Shown here in pieces: positions 33,563 to 42,106 of a stretch of 64,000 nucleotides of DNA. Every line of letters starts with the position of its first letter. Position 1 is the stretch's first letter. Position numbers and translations under genes: made by a program. This DNA is from Streptomyces sp. CBMA152 (GTDB lineage: Bacteria; Actinomycetota; Actinomycetes; Streptomycetales; Streptomycetaceae). The notes below the pieces were generated by a model, which worked only from the letters and a program-made list of their open reading frames with translations, had not been told where the DNA came from and searched no databases. The stretch covers positions 248,001-312,000 of the forward strand of contig NZ_MECJ01000011.1 of assembly GCF_014596475.1 (NCBI RefSeq), given 5' to 3'.

Positions 33563-34103
33563 ATCCTTCGCCGTCGTGGTGGCTTTAACCAGCGGCGCCT
33601 CGGCCATGTTCTCCTTCCTACTGGCACGCGTCGCCGCCCGCCGGACCAAGCTCCTGGCGGCCCGTATCCGTGCCGGCGAAGTGATCGCGTATCTCACGTC
33701 CCCCGTCGGGGCGGCCGACATGACCGCGCTCTGCGTGATCGACAATCGGGCGACCGAGCGGATCAGCGACGTCGTCGTGCGCTACCAGGACTCGGATCTG
33801 TGCGAGCTCCCCGAATTGCGTCCCTGGGACCAGCAGCGCGTGCCGCTCCCGGAGACGCTCGGTTCCATCGATACGCAGCCGACAACCACGGCCCCTCAAA
33901 TCGCCCCGAGCCTCGCGTTCTCGGACACACAAGGACGTCGCTGGACCAGTGATACGCAGGGGCTGCGTCTGGCGGAGGAAACCGGCCCGCCGCACAAGTC
34001 CACGAAGCTGAACCGCGTTCCACTCACCTGGCTCGTCTGGACATCGGCGGCGACCGGGCTGATCACCGTCATCCCCATACTGCTGTACTTCGCCATCCTG
34101 TAA
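33552..34103 (+). CDS. Two-helix membrane protein, second of a paralogous pair
   Basis: 183 aa: N-terminal helix (FAVVVALTSGASAMFSFLLA), central domain with MTALCVIDNRATERISDVVV and SLAFSDTQGRRWTSDTQGLR, C-terminal helix (WTSAATGLITVIPILLYFAI). The start overlaps the first gene's end. Same architecture and shared motifs as the gene before it. It converges on an Lrp regulator. Function not recognised. Confidence 0.75.
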   Translation: MDAESFAVVVALTSGASAMFSFLLARVAARRTKLLAARIRAGEVIAYLTSPVGAADMTALCVIDNRATERISDVVVRYQDSDLCELPELRPWDQQRVPLPETLGSIDTQPTTTAPQIAPSLAFSDTQGRRWTSDTQGLRLAEETGPPHKSTKLNRVPLTWLVWTSAATGLITVIPILLYFAIL

Positions 34104-34115
34104 GGGTGTTGACGG

Positions 34116-34562
34116 TCACGGCCGGTCGGGTCCTCGGTAGGGCAGCGTCTGGCTGTAGACGACGCTGGTGGTCGTACTGCCGAAACCGGCCAGCTCGTCC
34201 ATGAGTGTCTCCAGGTGCCCCATGGACGTCGCGGCCACCTTGAGGGTGTAACAGTCGTCGCCGGTGGTACGCAGGCACTCCAGGATCTCCCGCCGCTCGG
34301 CGAGCAGTCGGCGCAACGGCTGGTGGTGGTTGCCCGGGTACTTCAACCGGACGAGGGCGAGCACGGGGTATCCGACCTTGGCCAGGTCGACCACTGCGTG
34401 GTAGCCGGAGATGACGCCGATCGCCTCCAACTGCCGCACCCGTTCCGTGGTCGCCGACGGGCTGAGGCTCACGCGCCGCCCCAACTCGCTGAGGGAGATA
34501 CGTGCTTCCTGTTGCAACTGGTCGATGATCGCCCAGTCGACGTCGTCGAGATTCACGGTCAT
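34116..34562 (-). CDS. Lrp/AsnC-family regulator
   Basis: 148 aa: HTH (WAIIDQLQQEARISLSELGR, then VSLSPSATTERVRQLEAIGV) and RAM/AsnC ligand-binding domain (YHAVVDLAKVGYPVLALVRL, TGDDCYTLKVAATSMGHLET). Usually senses an amino acid and controls a neighbouring transporter or catabolic gene. It is divergent from the deaminase unit at 34656/34784, the likely target. Confidence 0.92.
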   Translation of the reverse strand: MTVNLDDVDWAIIDQLQQEARISLSELGRRVSLSPSATTERVRQLEAIGVISGYHAVVDLAKVGYPVLALVRLKYPGNHHQPLRRLLAERREILECLRTTGDDCYTLKVAATSMGHLETLMDELAGFGSTTTSVVYSQTLPYRGPDRP

Positions 34563-34655
34563 ATCGCGAGATTACCGGGAAATTGACGGAGCAAGGTCAA
34601 GACTGCCGGGAGAAGTCCGTTCATTGACACCCGATCGCCCGGATAGTCTCCGATC

Positions 34656-34787
34656 ATGCAACTTGGCTTCACCGTACGGACCTTCGAGCTCGGCACCGAG
34701 CCCGGCGTGCTGCGCGACGGGGAGCCCCACTCGGCGGCCTGGCAGGCGCTCACGGCCGTGGCCACACACTGGAGGACAGCATCGTGA
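34656..34787 (+). CDS. Short ORF coupled to the deaminase (uncertain)
   Basis: 43 aa (MQLGFTVRTFELGTEPGVLR, then DGEPHSAAWQALTAVATHWR). Its TGA overlaps the deaminase GTG and the deaminase RBS lies inside it. It may be an upstream coupled peptide or the start of a gene whose middle was deleted. No family recognised and no strong RBS. Confidence 0.3.
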   Translation: MQLGFTVRTFELGTEPGVLRDGEPHSAAWQALTAVATHWRTAS

Positions 34788-35218
34788 TCACCCCTGTCGA
34801 CGAGGACCTCCTGCGGCGCGCGATCGGCATCGCGGCCCGCGCCATCACCCTCGGCGATGCTCCGTACGGCTCCCTGCTGGCGGGTCCCGACGGCACGATC
34901 CTCGCCGAGGCCCACAACACGGTGCGGCGCGACAACGACATCAGCGCCCACCCGGAGCTGAAGCTCGCCCGCTGGGCCGCCCGCGAACTCGACCCTCACA
35001 CCGCCGAACGCACCACCATGTACACCAGCTGCCAGCCGTGCACCATGTGCGCCGGCGGCATCATCCGCTCCGGACTCGGCCGTGTCGTCTACGCGCTCTC
35101 CACCGACCAACTCATCGAGCTCAACCCGAAGTCCGGCGCCTGGCCGACGGTTGCGCAGGAGGGCCCGGCCCTGTTCGACGAGGCACGCGCACCCATCGAC
35201 GACTACTACCGGCCATGA
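34784..35218 (+). CDS. Nucleoside/guanine deaminase-like protein
   Basis: 144 aa from GTG 34784 behind GGAGGA. Cytidine-deaminase-superfamily zinc motifs: SAHPELKLARWAARELD (H-x-E, here HPE instead of HAE) and TSCQPCTMCAGGIIRSGLGR (PCxxC). Hence a zinc hydrolase that deaminates a purine or pyrimidine base or nucleoside. The HPE form occurs in guanine-deaminase-like members. Likely regulated by the divergent Lrp protein. Confidence 0.9.
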   Translation: MITPVDEDLLRRAIGIAARAITLGDAPYGSLLAGPDGTILAEAHNTVRRDNDISAHPELKLARWAARELDPHTAERTTMYTSCQPCTMCAGGIIRSGLGRVVYALSTDQLIELNPKSGAWPTVAQEGPALFDEARAPIDDYYRP

Positions 35219-35377
35219 CGCGCGTCCGGAACCTATGGAGCGACCGGACCTGCGCGACAGGCCCCGCCCTGCGCGCTGTCCAGCCACGCTGACCCCAACC
35301 ATCGCCCTCAGCGCAGCACTTCCCTACGCTGAGGCAATGCGTCGCTGCCTACGAACCCACCGCACGCGGAACACCGC

Positions 35378-36349
35378 GTGAACCGCACCCCAGCTGTCCG
35401 TGCCCCGCTGCCTCCCCTCCGCCTCGTCGAACTCGGCGGCACAGGCCCCGAAGACGTTGTCTTCGACAACTCCGGACGGGTGCTGACCGGTGTCGCGGAC
35501 GGGCGCATCCTGCGGATCGAGCTGCCCCAGCGGGACCATCCCGATCACCCCGCCGTCGTACGGGAGGTCGGCCGGACGGAAGGGCGGCCCCTCGGGCTCG
35601 ACGTCCTGCCCGACGGGCGGCTTTTGGTATGCGACGCGGAGCTCGGACTGCTCCGGCTCGATCCCGACGACGGCGACCATGGCGTCGAGGTGCTGGCGGA
35701 CTCGGTGGCCGGGAAACCCTTGCGGTTCTGCAGCAACGTGGTCGCGGCCTCGGACGGCACGGTCTACTTCACCGTCTCCAGCCACCGTTACGGGCTGGAC
35801 GACTGGCTCTCCGACATCGTCGAGCACCAACCCACTGGACTTCTCGTACGACTGGCGCCTGGGGGTGAACCCGAAGTCCTGCTCGACAGGCTGCAGTTCG
35901 CGAACGGGGTGGCGCTCGCGCCCGACGAGTCGTACGTCGTGGTGGCGGAGACCGGCGCGTGGCGGCTCACCCGGCTGCGGCTGACCGGCCCCGACGCAGG
36001 TCGGCGCGACACCCTGACCGCCGACCTGCCGGGCTTTCCTGACAACCTGTCACGCAGTCCCGGCGGAGGCTTCTGGGTCGCGCTCGCCGGACCGCGTATG
36101 CCACCCCTGGAGTGGCTGCATCGCACCGCACCCCGAGTACGCCGGGCCGCGGCCGCCGCGGCCCGCCGCCTGCCGGCCCCGCCACCTCGCGCCGCGCGCG
36201 TGGTCGAGGTCGACGTCAACGGCCAGGTGGTGCGCGAACTACGAGGGCGGGGGCGTCAGTACCGTATGGCGACCGGCGTGGCCCAGCGCGACGGGCGGCT
36301 GGTTCTCGGCAGCCTGGTGGAGGGGAGCATCGCCTGGTGCGACCTGTGA
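35378..36349 (+). CDS. SMP-30/strictosidine-synthase-like beta-propeller protein
   Basis: 323 aa from GTG 35378. Six-bladed propeller signatures: GPEDVVFDNSGRVLTGVADG, GRPLGLDVLPDGRLLVCDAE, NVVAASDGTVYFTVSSHRYG, FANGVALAPDESYVVVAETG and FPDNLSRSPGGGFWVALAGP. Members act as calcium-dependent lactonases or strictosidine synthase-like proteins. No signal peptide. Activity unknown. Confidence 0.88.
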   Translation: MNRTPAVRAPLPPLRLVELGGTGPEDVVFDNSGRVLTGVADGRILRIELPQRDHPDHPAVVREVGRTEGRPLGLDVLPDGRLLVCDAELGLLRLDPDDGDHGVEVLADSVAGKPLRFCSNVVAASDGTVYFTVSSHRYGLDDWLSDIVEHQPTGLLVRLAPGGEPEVLLDRLQFANGVALAPDESYVVVAETGAWRLTRLRLTGPDAGRRDTLTADLPGFPDNLSRSPGGGFWVALAGPRMPPLEWLHRTAPRVRRAAAAAARRLPAPPPRAARVVEVDVNGQVVRELRGRGRQYRMATGVAQRDGRLVLGSLVEGSIAWCDL

Positions 36350-36396
36350 ACGCGCGCACCAGGGCGGCGGTGGCCGGGTGACAGAGAACGAGCACG

Positions 36397-36816
36397 TCAG
36401 CGCGAGGGTACTGGGGACCACAGCCCCGCAGCCGTCCCATCGCGCAGGTGCTGTTCGTACGTGGTGACCTTGCCCTGAATCACCTTCAGGCTGGTGTTCA
36501 AGTCGTCAATCCTGGTGCGCACGTTCTGCTCGTGCTCCCGCAGCAGCGTGAGGCGTTCGTGCTCATTGCCCGGCCCCGATCGGACCAGTTCCGCGAACGC
36601 TTTGACGGTGGCGATCGGCATCCCCGAGTCGCGCAACCGGCCGCACAGCGCGAGCCAGTCCACATCCGCCTGCTCGTAGACGCGTTGGCCTCCCCCGGAG
36701 CGCGGAATCTCCCGCAGGAACAGGCCCTCGCGTTCGAAGAACCGCAAAGCGTGCACACTCAGCCCGGTCAGTTCCGCGACCTTCCCGATGGGCAGGCCGC
36801 CCGGTTCCTTGCTCAT
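36397..36816 (-). CDS. MerR-family regulator
   Basis: 139 aa from ATG 36816; an ATG four codons upstream is also in frame. HTH LPIGKVAELTGLSVHALRFF then EREGLFLREIPRSGGGQRVY, and a long coiled coil (LLREHEQNVRTRIDDLNTSL). No sensor Cys, so probably a small-molecule responder of the TipA/BmrR-like sort without a ligand domain. Divergent from the short-chain dehydrogenase, whose promoter has the MerR-type 19-bp spacing. Confidence 0.9.
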   Translation of the reverse strand: MSKEPGGLPIGKVAELTGLSVHALRFFEREGLFLREIPRSGGGQRVYEQADVDWLALCGRLRDSGMPIATVKAFAELVRSGPGNEHERLTLLREHEQNVRTRIDDLNTSLKVIQGKVTTYEQHLRDGTAAGLWSPVPSR

Positions 36817-36831
36817 GACAGCCACCATAGT

Positions 36832-36862
36832 TTGACCTAGCGTGCGCTCTAGATTTTAGCGT
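36832..36862 (+). promoter_or_regulatory. MerR-type promoter of the SDR gene (19-bp spacer)
   Basis: TTGACC (36832-36837) and TAGCGT (36857-36862) are separated by 19 bases that contain an imperfect dyad (CTAGCG / CGCTCTAG). The SDR ATG is at 36870, seven bases after the -10, so the transcript would be leaderless. Promoter assigned by eye. Confidence 0.55.
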
Positions 36863-36869
36863 CGTCGGC

Positions 36870-37868
36870 ATGACTACCAAGCAGACGAGGCATACGAAGC
36901 AGCGGAAGCTCAGCACCGGATTCGGTGCCCACAGCACGGCCGACGACGTTCTCGCCGGAACCGATCTGACGGGCACCACCGCCCTGGTCACGGGCGGTTA
37001 CTCCGGGCTCGGGCTGGAAACCACCCGCGCGCTGGCCCGCGCGGGAGCGCATGTCATCGTTCCCGCCCGTCGGCCCTCCGTCGCCTGGGACGCCCTGCGC
37101 GGCATCCCCCGGACGGAGGTCCATGGGCTCGATCTGGCGGACCTGGAGAGCGTCCGGGCCTTCTGCGAACGGTTCCTGGAGACCGGCCGCACCCTCGACA
37201 TCCTCATCAACGGCGCCGGTGTGATGGCCTGCCCCGAAACCCGTGTCGGACCCGGCTGGGAGGGACACTTCGCGATCAACCACCTCGGTCACTTCGCCCT
37301 CGTCAACCACCTTCGTCCGGCCGTCAGCCCCAGTGGAACCCGAGTCGTCTCCGTAGCGTCGTCCGGGCACTTCCTGTCCGACATCCGCTGGAGCGACATC
37401 CACTTCCGTACCGGCTACGACCGCTGGCTGGCCTACGCCCAGTCCAAGACCGCCAATGCCCTCTTCGCTCTCCATCTCGACAACCTCGGAAACCCTGGAA
37501 AGCCCGGATCGGGCTCCGGCCCCCGCCTGCGCGCCTTCGCTGTGCACCCGGGCAGCATCCTCACACCGTTGCAGCGCCATATCCCGCGCGAGGAGTGGCT
37601 CGTACAGGGCTGGGTGACACCGGAGGGTGAGCCCGCTGAGGGTTTCAAGACCCCGGCGCAGGGCGCGGCGACCGCCGTGTGGGCGGCGACGTCTCCCCTG
37701 CTCGAAGACCACGGAGGGGCCTACTGCCAGGACTGCGACATCGCCGAACCGGCCATGACGGACGACATGCTGATCGGAGGCGTCAAACCATGGGTCACCG
37801 ACCCCGACGCAGCAGCCCGGCTCTGGGACCTCTCCAGCGAGCTCACCCGCGTGGACGCGTTCCGATGA
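36870..37868 (+). CDS. Short-chain dehydrogenase/reductase
   Basis: 332 aa. SDR motifs: TALVTGGYSGLGLETTRALA (TGxxxGxG cofactor loop), ILINGAGVMACPETR (NNAG variant NGAG), VVSVASSGHF (catalytic Ser), YAQSKTANALFALH (YxxxK), and FAVHPGSILTPL. Length and the RWSDIHF insert place it with the extended, retinol-dehydrogenase-like SDRs. Probably induced through the divergent MerR protein. Confidence 0.93.
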   Translation: MTTKQTRHTKQRKLSTGFGAHSTADDVLAGTDLTGTTALVTGGYSGLGLETTRALARAGAHVIVPARRPSVAWDALRGIPRTEVHGLDLADLESVRAFCERFLETGRTLDILINGAGVMACPETRVGPGWEGHFAINHLGHFALVNHLRPAVSPSGTRVVSVASSGHFLSDIRWSDIHFRTGYDRWLAYAQSKTANALFALHLDNLGNPGKPGSGSGPRLRAFAVHPGSILTPLQRHIPREEWLVQGWVTPEGEPAEGFKTPAQGAATAVWAATSPLLEDHGGAYCQDCDIAEPAMTDDMLIGGVKPWVTDPDAAARLWDLSSELTRVDAFR

Positions 37869-37878
37869 GCGCCGAACC

Positions 37879-39018
37879 TCAAGCCGCCGCACGTTGCGGC
37901 GTGAGCGACCGTCCGTCGGACGCACCCAGCGTGGGGTAGTCGGTGTAGCCCGTCGAACCGCCCACGTACATCGTGTACTTGTCCCGTACCTGGTTGAGGG
38001 GCGCGCCGATCCGGAGGCGTTCCACGAGGTCGGGGTTGGCGAGGAAGGCGCGGCCCAGCGAGATCAGGTCGGCGCCTGCGGCCAGCAGACGTTCGCCCGC
38101 GTCCCGGCCGCCGTCGGCGGGCATCGCGGCGGGCCAGCCCAGGTTCGGGTTGGCCATCAGCGTGCCGGGCCAGCGGTCGCGGATGTCGGCGAAGAGCGCA
38201 CTGTCGGGGTCGGCGAACTCAAGGTGCAGATAGGCCAGTTGGAGGTCGGCGAGCTCACCGAGGAGCGCGGGGTAGATGTGCTCGGTGTCGCCCTCCTCGA
38301 TGCCGTTGACGGTGTTCGCCGGGGAGATCCGCAGGCCCGTCCTCTCGGGCCCGATCGCGTCGGCCACGGCCCTGGTCACCTCGACCACGAAGCGCACGCG
38401 GCCGGCGGCCGAGCCGCCGTAGTCGTCGCTGCGGAGGTTGGTGTTCTGCGCCATGAACTGGTGCAGAAGCTGGCCGTTGGCCGCGTGCACCTCGACCCCG
38501 GCGAAGCCCGCCTCGACGGCGTTGCGAGCTGCCTGGGCGAAGTCGGCCACGGTCGTGCGGATGTCTTCGACGGTCATGGCGAGGGGCACGACGGAGGGTT
38601 GGCGCCCGGTGGGTGTGTGGATGGTCTCCGGGAGCGCTACGGGCGAAGGAGCCAGCGGCATGAGGCCGCTGTTGTCCGGGTGCCCGACCCGGCCGCCGTG
38701 CTGGAGCTGGAGGAACATCCGCCCTCCCGCCGAACGCACCGCGTCGGTGACCTGCCGCCATCCCGCGATGTGCGCGGCGCTGTGGATTCCGGGGATGTTG
38801 GGGTACGTCTGCCCCACGGCGTTCGGCGTGGTGCCCTCCGCGATGATCAGCCCCGCCGAGGCCCGCTGCGCGTAGTACGTGGCCATCAGGGCCCCCGGGG
38901 CGCCGTCGGCATCGGCCCGGTTCCGGGTGAGCGGGGCCATGACCAGCCGGTTGGGCAGGTGCAGCGGGCCGAGGCGGGTGGGGGTGAGGAGTCCGGGGTT
39001 CATGGGTGTGTGCGTCAT
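37879..39018 (-). CDS. Old Yellow Enzyme-family alkene reductase
   Basis: 379 aa from ATG 39018. FMN-dependent ene-reductase landmarks: LGPLHLPNRLVMAPLTRNRA, FLQLQHGGRVGHPDNSG, FAQAARNAVEAGFAGVEVHA, NGQLLHQFMAQNTNLRSDDY (active-site H-x-F/L region), GRVRFVVEVTRAVADAIG and ADLISLGRAFLANPDLVERL. The closest type is xenobiotic/2-cyclohexenone reductase. Converges on the SDR gene. Confidence 0.95.
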   Translation of the reverse strand: MTHTPMNPGLLTPTRLGPLHLPNRLVMAPLTRNRADADGAPGALMATYYAQRASAGLIIAEGTTPNAVGQTYPNIPGIHSAAHIAGWRQVTDAVRSAGGRMFLQLQHGGRVGHPDNSGLMPLAPSPVALPETIHTPTGRQPSVVPLAMTVEDIRTTVADFAQAARNAVEAGFAGVEVHAANGQLLHQFMAQNTNLRSDDYGGSAAGRVRFVVEVTRAVADAIGPERTGLRISPANTVNGIEEGDTEHIYPALLGELADLQLAYLHLEFADPDSALFADIRDRWPGTLMANPNLGWPAAMPADGGRDAGERLLAAGADLISLGRAFLANPDLVERLRIGAPLNQVRDKYTMYVGGSTGYTDYPTLGASDGRSLTPQRAAA

Positions 39019-39035
39019 GTCCGTACCGTAGAAGT

Positions 39036-39049
39036 TGACATTGGTGTCA
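39036..39049. promoter_or_regulatory. Dyad in the ene-reductase promoter region
   Basis: TGACA, TTGG, TGTCA lies 18-31 bases upstream of the ene-reductase start, next to a possible -35 (TTGAAT on the minus strand). A candidate operator for an unlinked regulator. Confidence 0.35.
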
Positions 39050-39217
39050 GATTCAAGTGCGGTGGGTGGGGCGCCGTGTGACGGATCGACTTGTTCGACG
39101 GGTACGCCGACGATCGCCGAGGACGAACCCTGGCCCGTCGGGTGCTCGACGGACGCTGACCACCTCCTGCACGCACCTCTTCCCCAACAGCTCATTTCCC
39201 TGTTACGATCCGATCCG

Positions 39218-39238
39218 GTTCGGAACGAAACTCCGAAC
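39218..39238. promoter_or_regulatory. Inverted repeat before the VOC-TetR operon
   Basis: GTTCGGA, seven bases, TCCGAAC sits about 50 bases before the VOC start at 39286 and just after a possible -10 (TACGAT, 39204-39209). A likely autoregulatory site for the TetR protein encoded by the second gene. Confidence 0.5.
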
Positions 39239-39285
39239 GGACCACCCGACCGGAACTCGCCTCACGGAACTGAAAGGCTCGCCCC

Positions 39286-39672
39286 ATGCTGCGTGTCAAG
39301 GACTTCGACCACCTCGTCCTCAACGTCCAGGACGTCGAGCGCGCTCTGGACTTCTACACCGGGCCGCTCGGTCTGGAGCCGGTCCGCGTCGAGGAGTGGC
39401 GGGCCGGGAAGGTGCCCTTCCCCTCCGTCCGGGTCAACGCGAACACGATCATCGACCTGTTCGACCGGCCGCGCGGCGAGTCCAACGTCGACCACATCTG
39501 CCTCGTGGTGGACCCGCTGGACTGGCAGGAGGTCATCGACTCCGGCGTGTTCACCGTCCTGGACGGTCCCGTTCCGCGGTTCGGCGCGCGTGGCTCCGCC
39601 ATCTCCGTCTACGTCCAGGACCCGGAGGGCAACACCGTCGAGCTGCGCTGGTACCCGCAGGACGCCGAGTGA
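39286..39672 (+). CDS. VOC (glyoxalase/bleomycin-resistance) family protein
   Basis: 128 aa with the paired beta-alpha-beta-beta-beta modules: DFDHLVLNVQDVERALDFYT, then SNVDHICLVVDPLDWQEVID and AISVYVQDPEGNTVELRWYP. Metal-ligand positions His (FDHLVL), His (VDHICL) and Glu (VELRW) are present, so it may be a dioxygenase or lyase rather than a binding protein. Co-translated with the TetR gene (GTGA). Confidence 0.9.
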   Translation: MLRVKDFDHLVLNVQDVERALDFYTGPLGLEPVRVEEWRAGKVPFPSVRVNANTIIDLFDRPRGESNVDHICLVVDPLDWQEVIDSGVFTVLDGPVPRFGARGSAISVYVQDPEGNTVELRWYPQDAE

Positions 39673-40310
39673 GCGCGACGGGCCGTCCGCGCGACCCGGC
39701 GATCGACGCCGCCGTTCTGACCGCCACCCTGGACATCCTGCGGACCCACGGCTACTCGGGCTTCGCGATGGAAGGGGTCGCGGCGCAGGCGGGCACCACC
39801 AAGGCGGCCATCCGCCGCCGCTGGCCCCGCCGCCAGGACCTGCTCATCGACGCGCTCGCCTCGATACTGGCCGTACCGCCCGTCCCGGACAACAACTGCA
39901 CGCGTTGCGACCTGATGCAGAGCGTGCGACTCCTGGACGAGGCGCTGCACGAGCGGCTGCCGCGCGGGGTCCTGGCACCGCTGGTCGCCGACTGCGCCCG
40001 CGACCCGGAACTGCACCGGCGGCTGACCGACGTACTCGTACTGCCGAGCCGACAGGCGGCCACCACCGCCGTCGAACGGGCCGTCGGGCGGGGTGACCTG
40101 CGCCCCGACGTGAACCCCGACGTACTCGTCGACCTGCTCGCCGCCTCCGTGTACCAACGGGCGCTCCTCGGCGAGACGACGACAACCCGCCCGTCGGCGG
40201 CCGATGTCGTGGACCTGCTGCTGCGCGGGGCGGCGGTCGACTTCGACCACTTGGTCCGCGTCAGCCGCACCCCCGCCCACCTGCGCGGACACGGCGCCGG
40301 CCACGCCTGA
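39669..40310 (+). CDS. TetR-family regulator
   Basis: 213 aa from GTG 39669 overlapping the VOC stop. HTH: LTATLDILRTHGYSGFAMEG, VAAQAGTTKAAIRRRWPRRQ. C-terminal domain is TetR_C_11-like (LERLPRGVLAPLVADCARDP region and VERAVGRGDLRPDVNPDVLV). Likely autoregulates the VOC-TetR operon through the repeat at 39218. Confidence 0.92.
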   Translation: MSATGRPRDPAIDAAVLTATLDILRTHGYSGFAMEGVAAQAGTTKAAIRRRWPRRQDLLIDALASILAVPPVPDNNCTRCDLMQSVRLLDEALHERLPRGVLAPLVADCARDPELHRRLTDVLVLPSRQAATTAVERAVGRGDLRPDVNPDVLVDLLAASVYQRALLGETTTTRPSAADVVDLLLRGAAVDFDHLVRVSRTPAHLRGHGAGHA

Positions 40311-40396
40311 TCGGCCCGCCTGCCGGCAGTCGCCGAGGATGCGGAGGCGAGCCAGTCGGCGATGGCTCTGTCGGTGTTGGTGTGCCGGTTCGTCAT
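40311..40396 (-). pseudogene. 5' remnant of a gene behind the resolvase-like gene
   Basis: An ATG at 40396 overlaps the stop of the preceding gene (ATGA) and encodes MTNRHTNTDRAIADWLASAS, then SATAGRRADQA before running into the end of the TetR gene in antisense. The coupled start suggests that a real second gene began here and was cut by the rearrangement that brought the VOC-TetR operon. Confidence 0.45.
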
Positions 40397-40755
40397 GACG
40401 ACACCGCCTCGACGAACGCCGCGTCGCCGAGGCCGTCGAGCCAGCTGCGGAGCTTCGCCCTGGCGAGCGGCGTGGTGGCGAGGTGGGTCTCGTCGAGGAT
40501 CACGATCCCGTCGGCCTCGCCGCCCTCCAACAGGCGGGTGACCCGGGTCAGGGCGGAGCGTTCGCTCTTGGGCCGGTCCAGCGGGCCGAGGTCGTACAGG
40601 GCGGCCGTAACGCTCCAGCCCTTCGCCCTGGCGTGCGCCCGCAGTGTGCCCATGACGTCGTCGGGATCACGGCCGTCCGCGATGCAGGCGTAGAGGGCGA
40701 CGCGGGTGGCGGGGGCGGCTTCGGGCCTGCCGGTTCCGATGCTGATGGCGTACAC
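40393..40755 (-). CDS. Resolvase-fold-like small protein, probably without recombinase activity
   Basis: 120 aa from GTG 40755. RVALYACIADGRDPDDVMGT and HARAKGWSVTAALYD recall the N-terminal domain of serine recombinases (YARVS..., then the alpha/beta fold), followed by ERSALTRVTRLLEGGEADGI, like RPAL..LL..L..GD.(I/V)VV. The catalytic Ser of YARVS is Ala here, and no DNA-binding tail follows. Such shortened proteins occur beside XRE regulators in Streptomyces. Its job is unknown. Confidence 0.6.
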   Translation of the reverse strand: MYAISIGTGRPEAAPATRVALYACIADGRDPDDVMGTLRAHARAKGWSVTAALYDLGPLDRPKSERSALTRVTRLLEGGEADGIVILDETHLATTPLARAKLRSWLDGLGDAAFVEAVSS

Positions 40756-40860
40756 GGGGAGGCTCCTCCGGTGGGTGTCAGATCACCACCGACCGTAGGA
40801 GCATGTCGTTCACGTCTTGGGTACGAACCATGCCCCCTCAACCATGGGCACAACCTGTAC

Positions 40861-42096
40861 CTACGCGGCCCGGACGCCCCATTCCCGAGCCAGCGCACGC
40901 GCGCTCGGCCGGATCGCGGTCGCGCCCGACTCGACGAGGTCCGCCACCGTGCTCCGGGCGAAGATATTGAAGCGCGCGGTCTCGGGGCTGAGTTTGTTGG
41001 CTTCGGTGAGGAAGTGCACGGTCGCAACATCCTCTCCGGCCAGCGAGTAGGCGCGGGCCTGCTCGATCGAGTGGAACCCACGTCGGGTGGCCGACGGCAT
41101 CGCCTCCAGGCTCAGCCCGGCCGCCGCCCGCACCGCCGGCCCGCTGCGGGGCAAGTCGTTGTCGATGGTCAACCGGTAGGCGTCGACCATGCCCCGACCG
41201 AAGATCAGCCAAGGGTGGGCATACGGCGTCCCGAGCTTGGTCGCCGCGTGGTCGGCCTGGTCCCAGTAATGGTCAGCGCTGCCGGCCTCCCCGACCTTGG
41301 CATACGACAGGGCGGCAGCGAGGTGCAGCAGCCCCCAGAGGGCCATGTCCTCCTCACTACGGTCCTTGTCGAGCAATTCGGCTGCGAGCATGGCGAGTTC
41401 GACACGCGCTTCGTGGGCTTCTCCCGCATCGCGGTACACATGGTTCATGTACCAGGCAGCGGCCGCGATGGCGTGCGGACTGTCGGCGTCTTGCGCGGCG
41501 GCCATGGCCCGGTCACCGGTGAGCATCACCAGCTCGGGGGCGGGCTGGAAGCTGAGGTACAGCTGCGTGAGGTGGTACGCCTGTGCCAGTTGGACAAGCA
41601 CGCGCCGCCGGGAGGTGCCGTCCCAGGCTCGTGCCGCGTGCTGGAGGTCGCCGAGGAGTGCGGGCAGCACGTCGGCCACATGCGTACGGTGGTCCCCGAT
41701 GCCGTGCCAGAGCTGCCATGCCTGGCGCACACGAGCGGTCAGCACCTCGGGCGTCTCCGGCTCCTCGTCCCCAACGCCGAGAGCGTACGAGGTGAGCGCG
41801 TCCTTCACCCGCTGGAGCGCGGGGTGCGCGACATTGCAGTACGAGGATGCGGTGACGCGGTCGTCGCCGGTGAGGTCGGAGAGCGACGAGACATCGAGGA
41901 CATCGGCCATACGGACGAGCATGGGCAGTCGCGGCATGCGCAGGCGACCGGTCTCGATCGCCTTCCACCATTCGTAGGAGCGGCCCACTCGTGCGGCGGC
42001 CGCAGCACGGGTCATTCCCCTGCGCTCCCGTGCGCGGCGCACGCGCTCCGGGAAAGCGGCGGTGTTCTCTGCTGTGGTGTCACTCGGACCGGGCAT
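40861..42096 (-). CDS. XRE-family regulator with TPR-like C-terminus
   Basis: 411 aa from ATG 42096. HTH: FPERVRRARERRGMTRAAAA, then ARVGRSYEWWKAIETGRLRM. The remaining 330 residues are helical repeats (AWQLWHGIGDHRTHVADVLP, AAAAWYMNHVYRDAGEAHEA, LLHLAAALSYAKVGEAGSAD), as in the large actinobacterial XRE-TPR family that may sense peptides or small molecules. A perfect 10-bp inverted repeat lies just upstream (42107-42132), a likely autoregulatory site. Confidence 0.9.
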   Translation of the reverse strand: MPGPSDTTAENTAAFPERVRRARERRGMTRAAAAARVGRSYEWWKAIETGRLRMPRLPMLVRMADVLDVSSLSDLTGDDRVTASSYCNVAHPALQRVKDALTSYALGVGDEEPETPEVLTARVRQAWQLWHGIGDHRTHVADVLPALLGDLQHAARAWDGTSRRRVLVQLAQAYHLTQLYLSFQPAPELVMLTGDRAMAAAQDADSPHAIAAAAWYMNHVYRDAGEAHEARVELAMLAAELLDKDRSEEDMALWGLLHLAAALSYAKVGEAGSADHYWDQADHAATKLGTPYAHPWLIFGRGMVDAYRLTIDNDLPRSGPAVRAAAGLSLEAMPSATRRGFHSIEQARAYSLAGEDVATVHFLTEANKLSPETARFNIFARSTVADLVESGATAIRPSARALAREWGVRAA

Positions 42097-42106
42097 GCTG
42101 AAGCTC

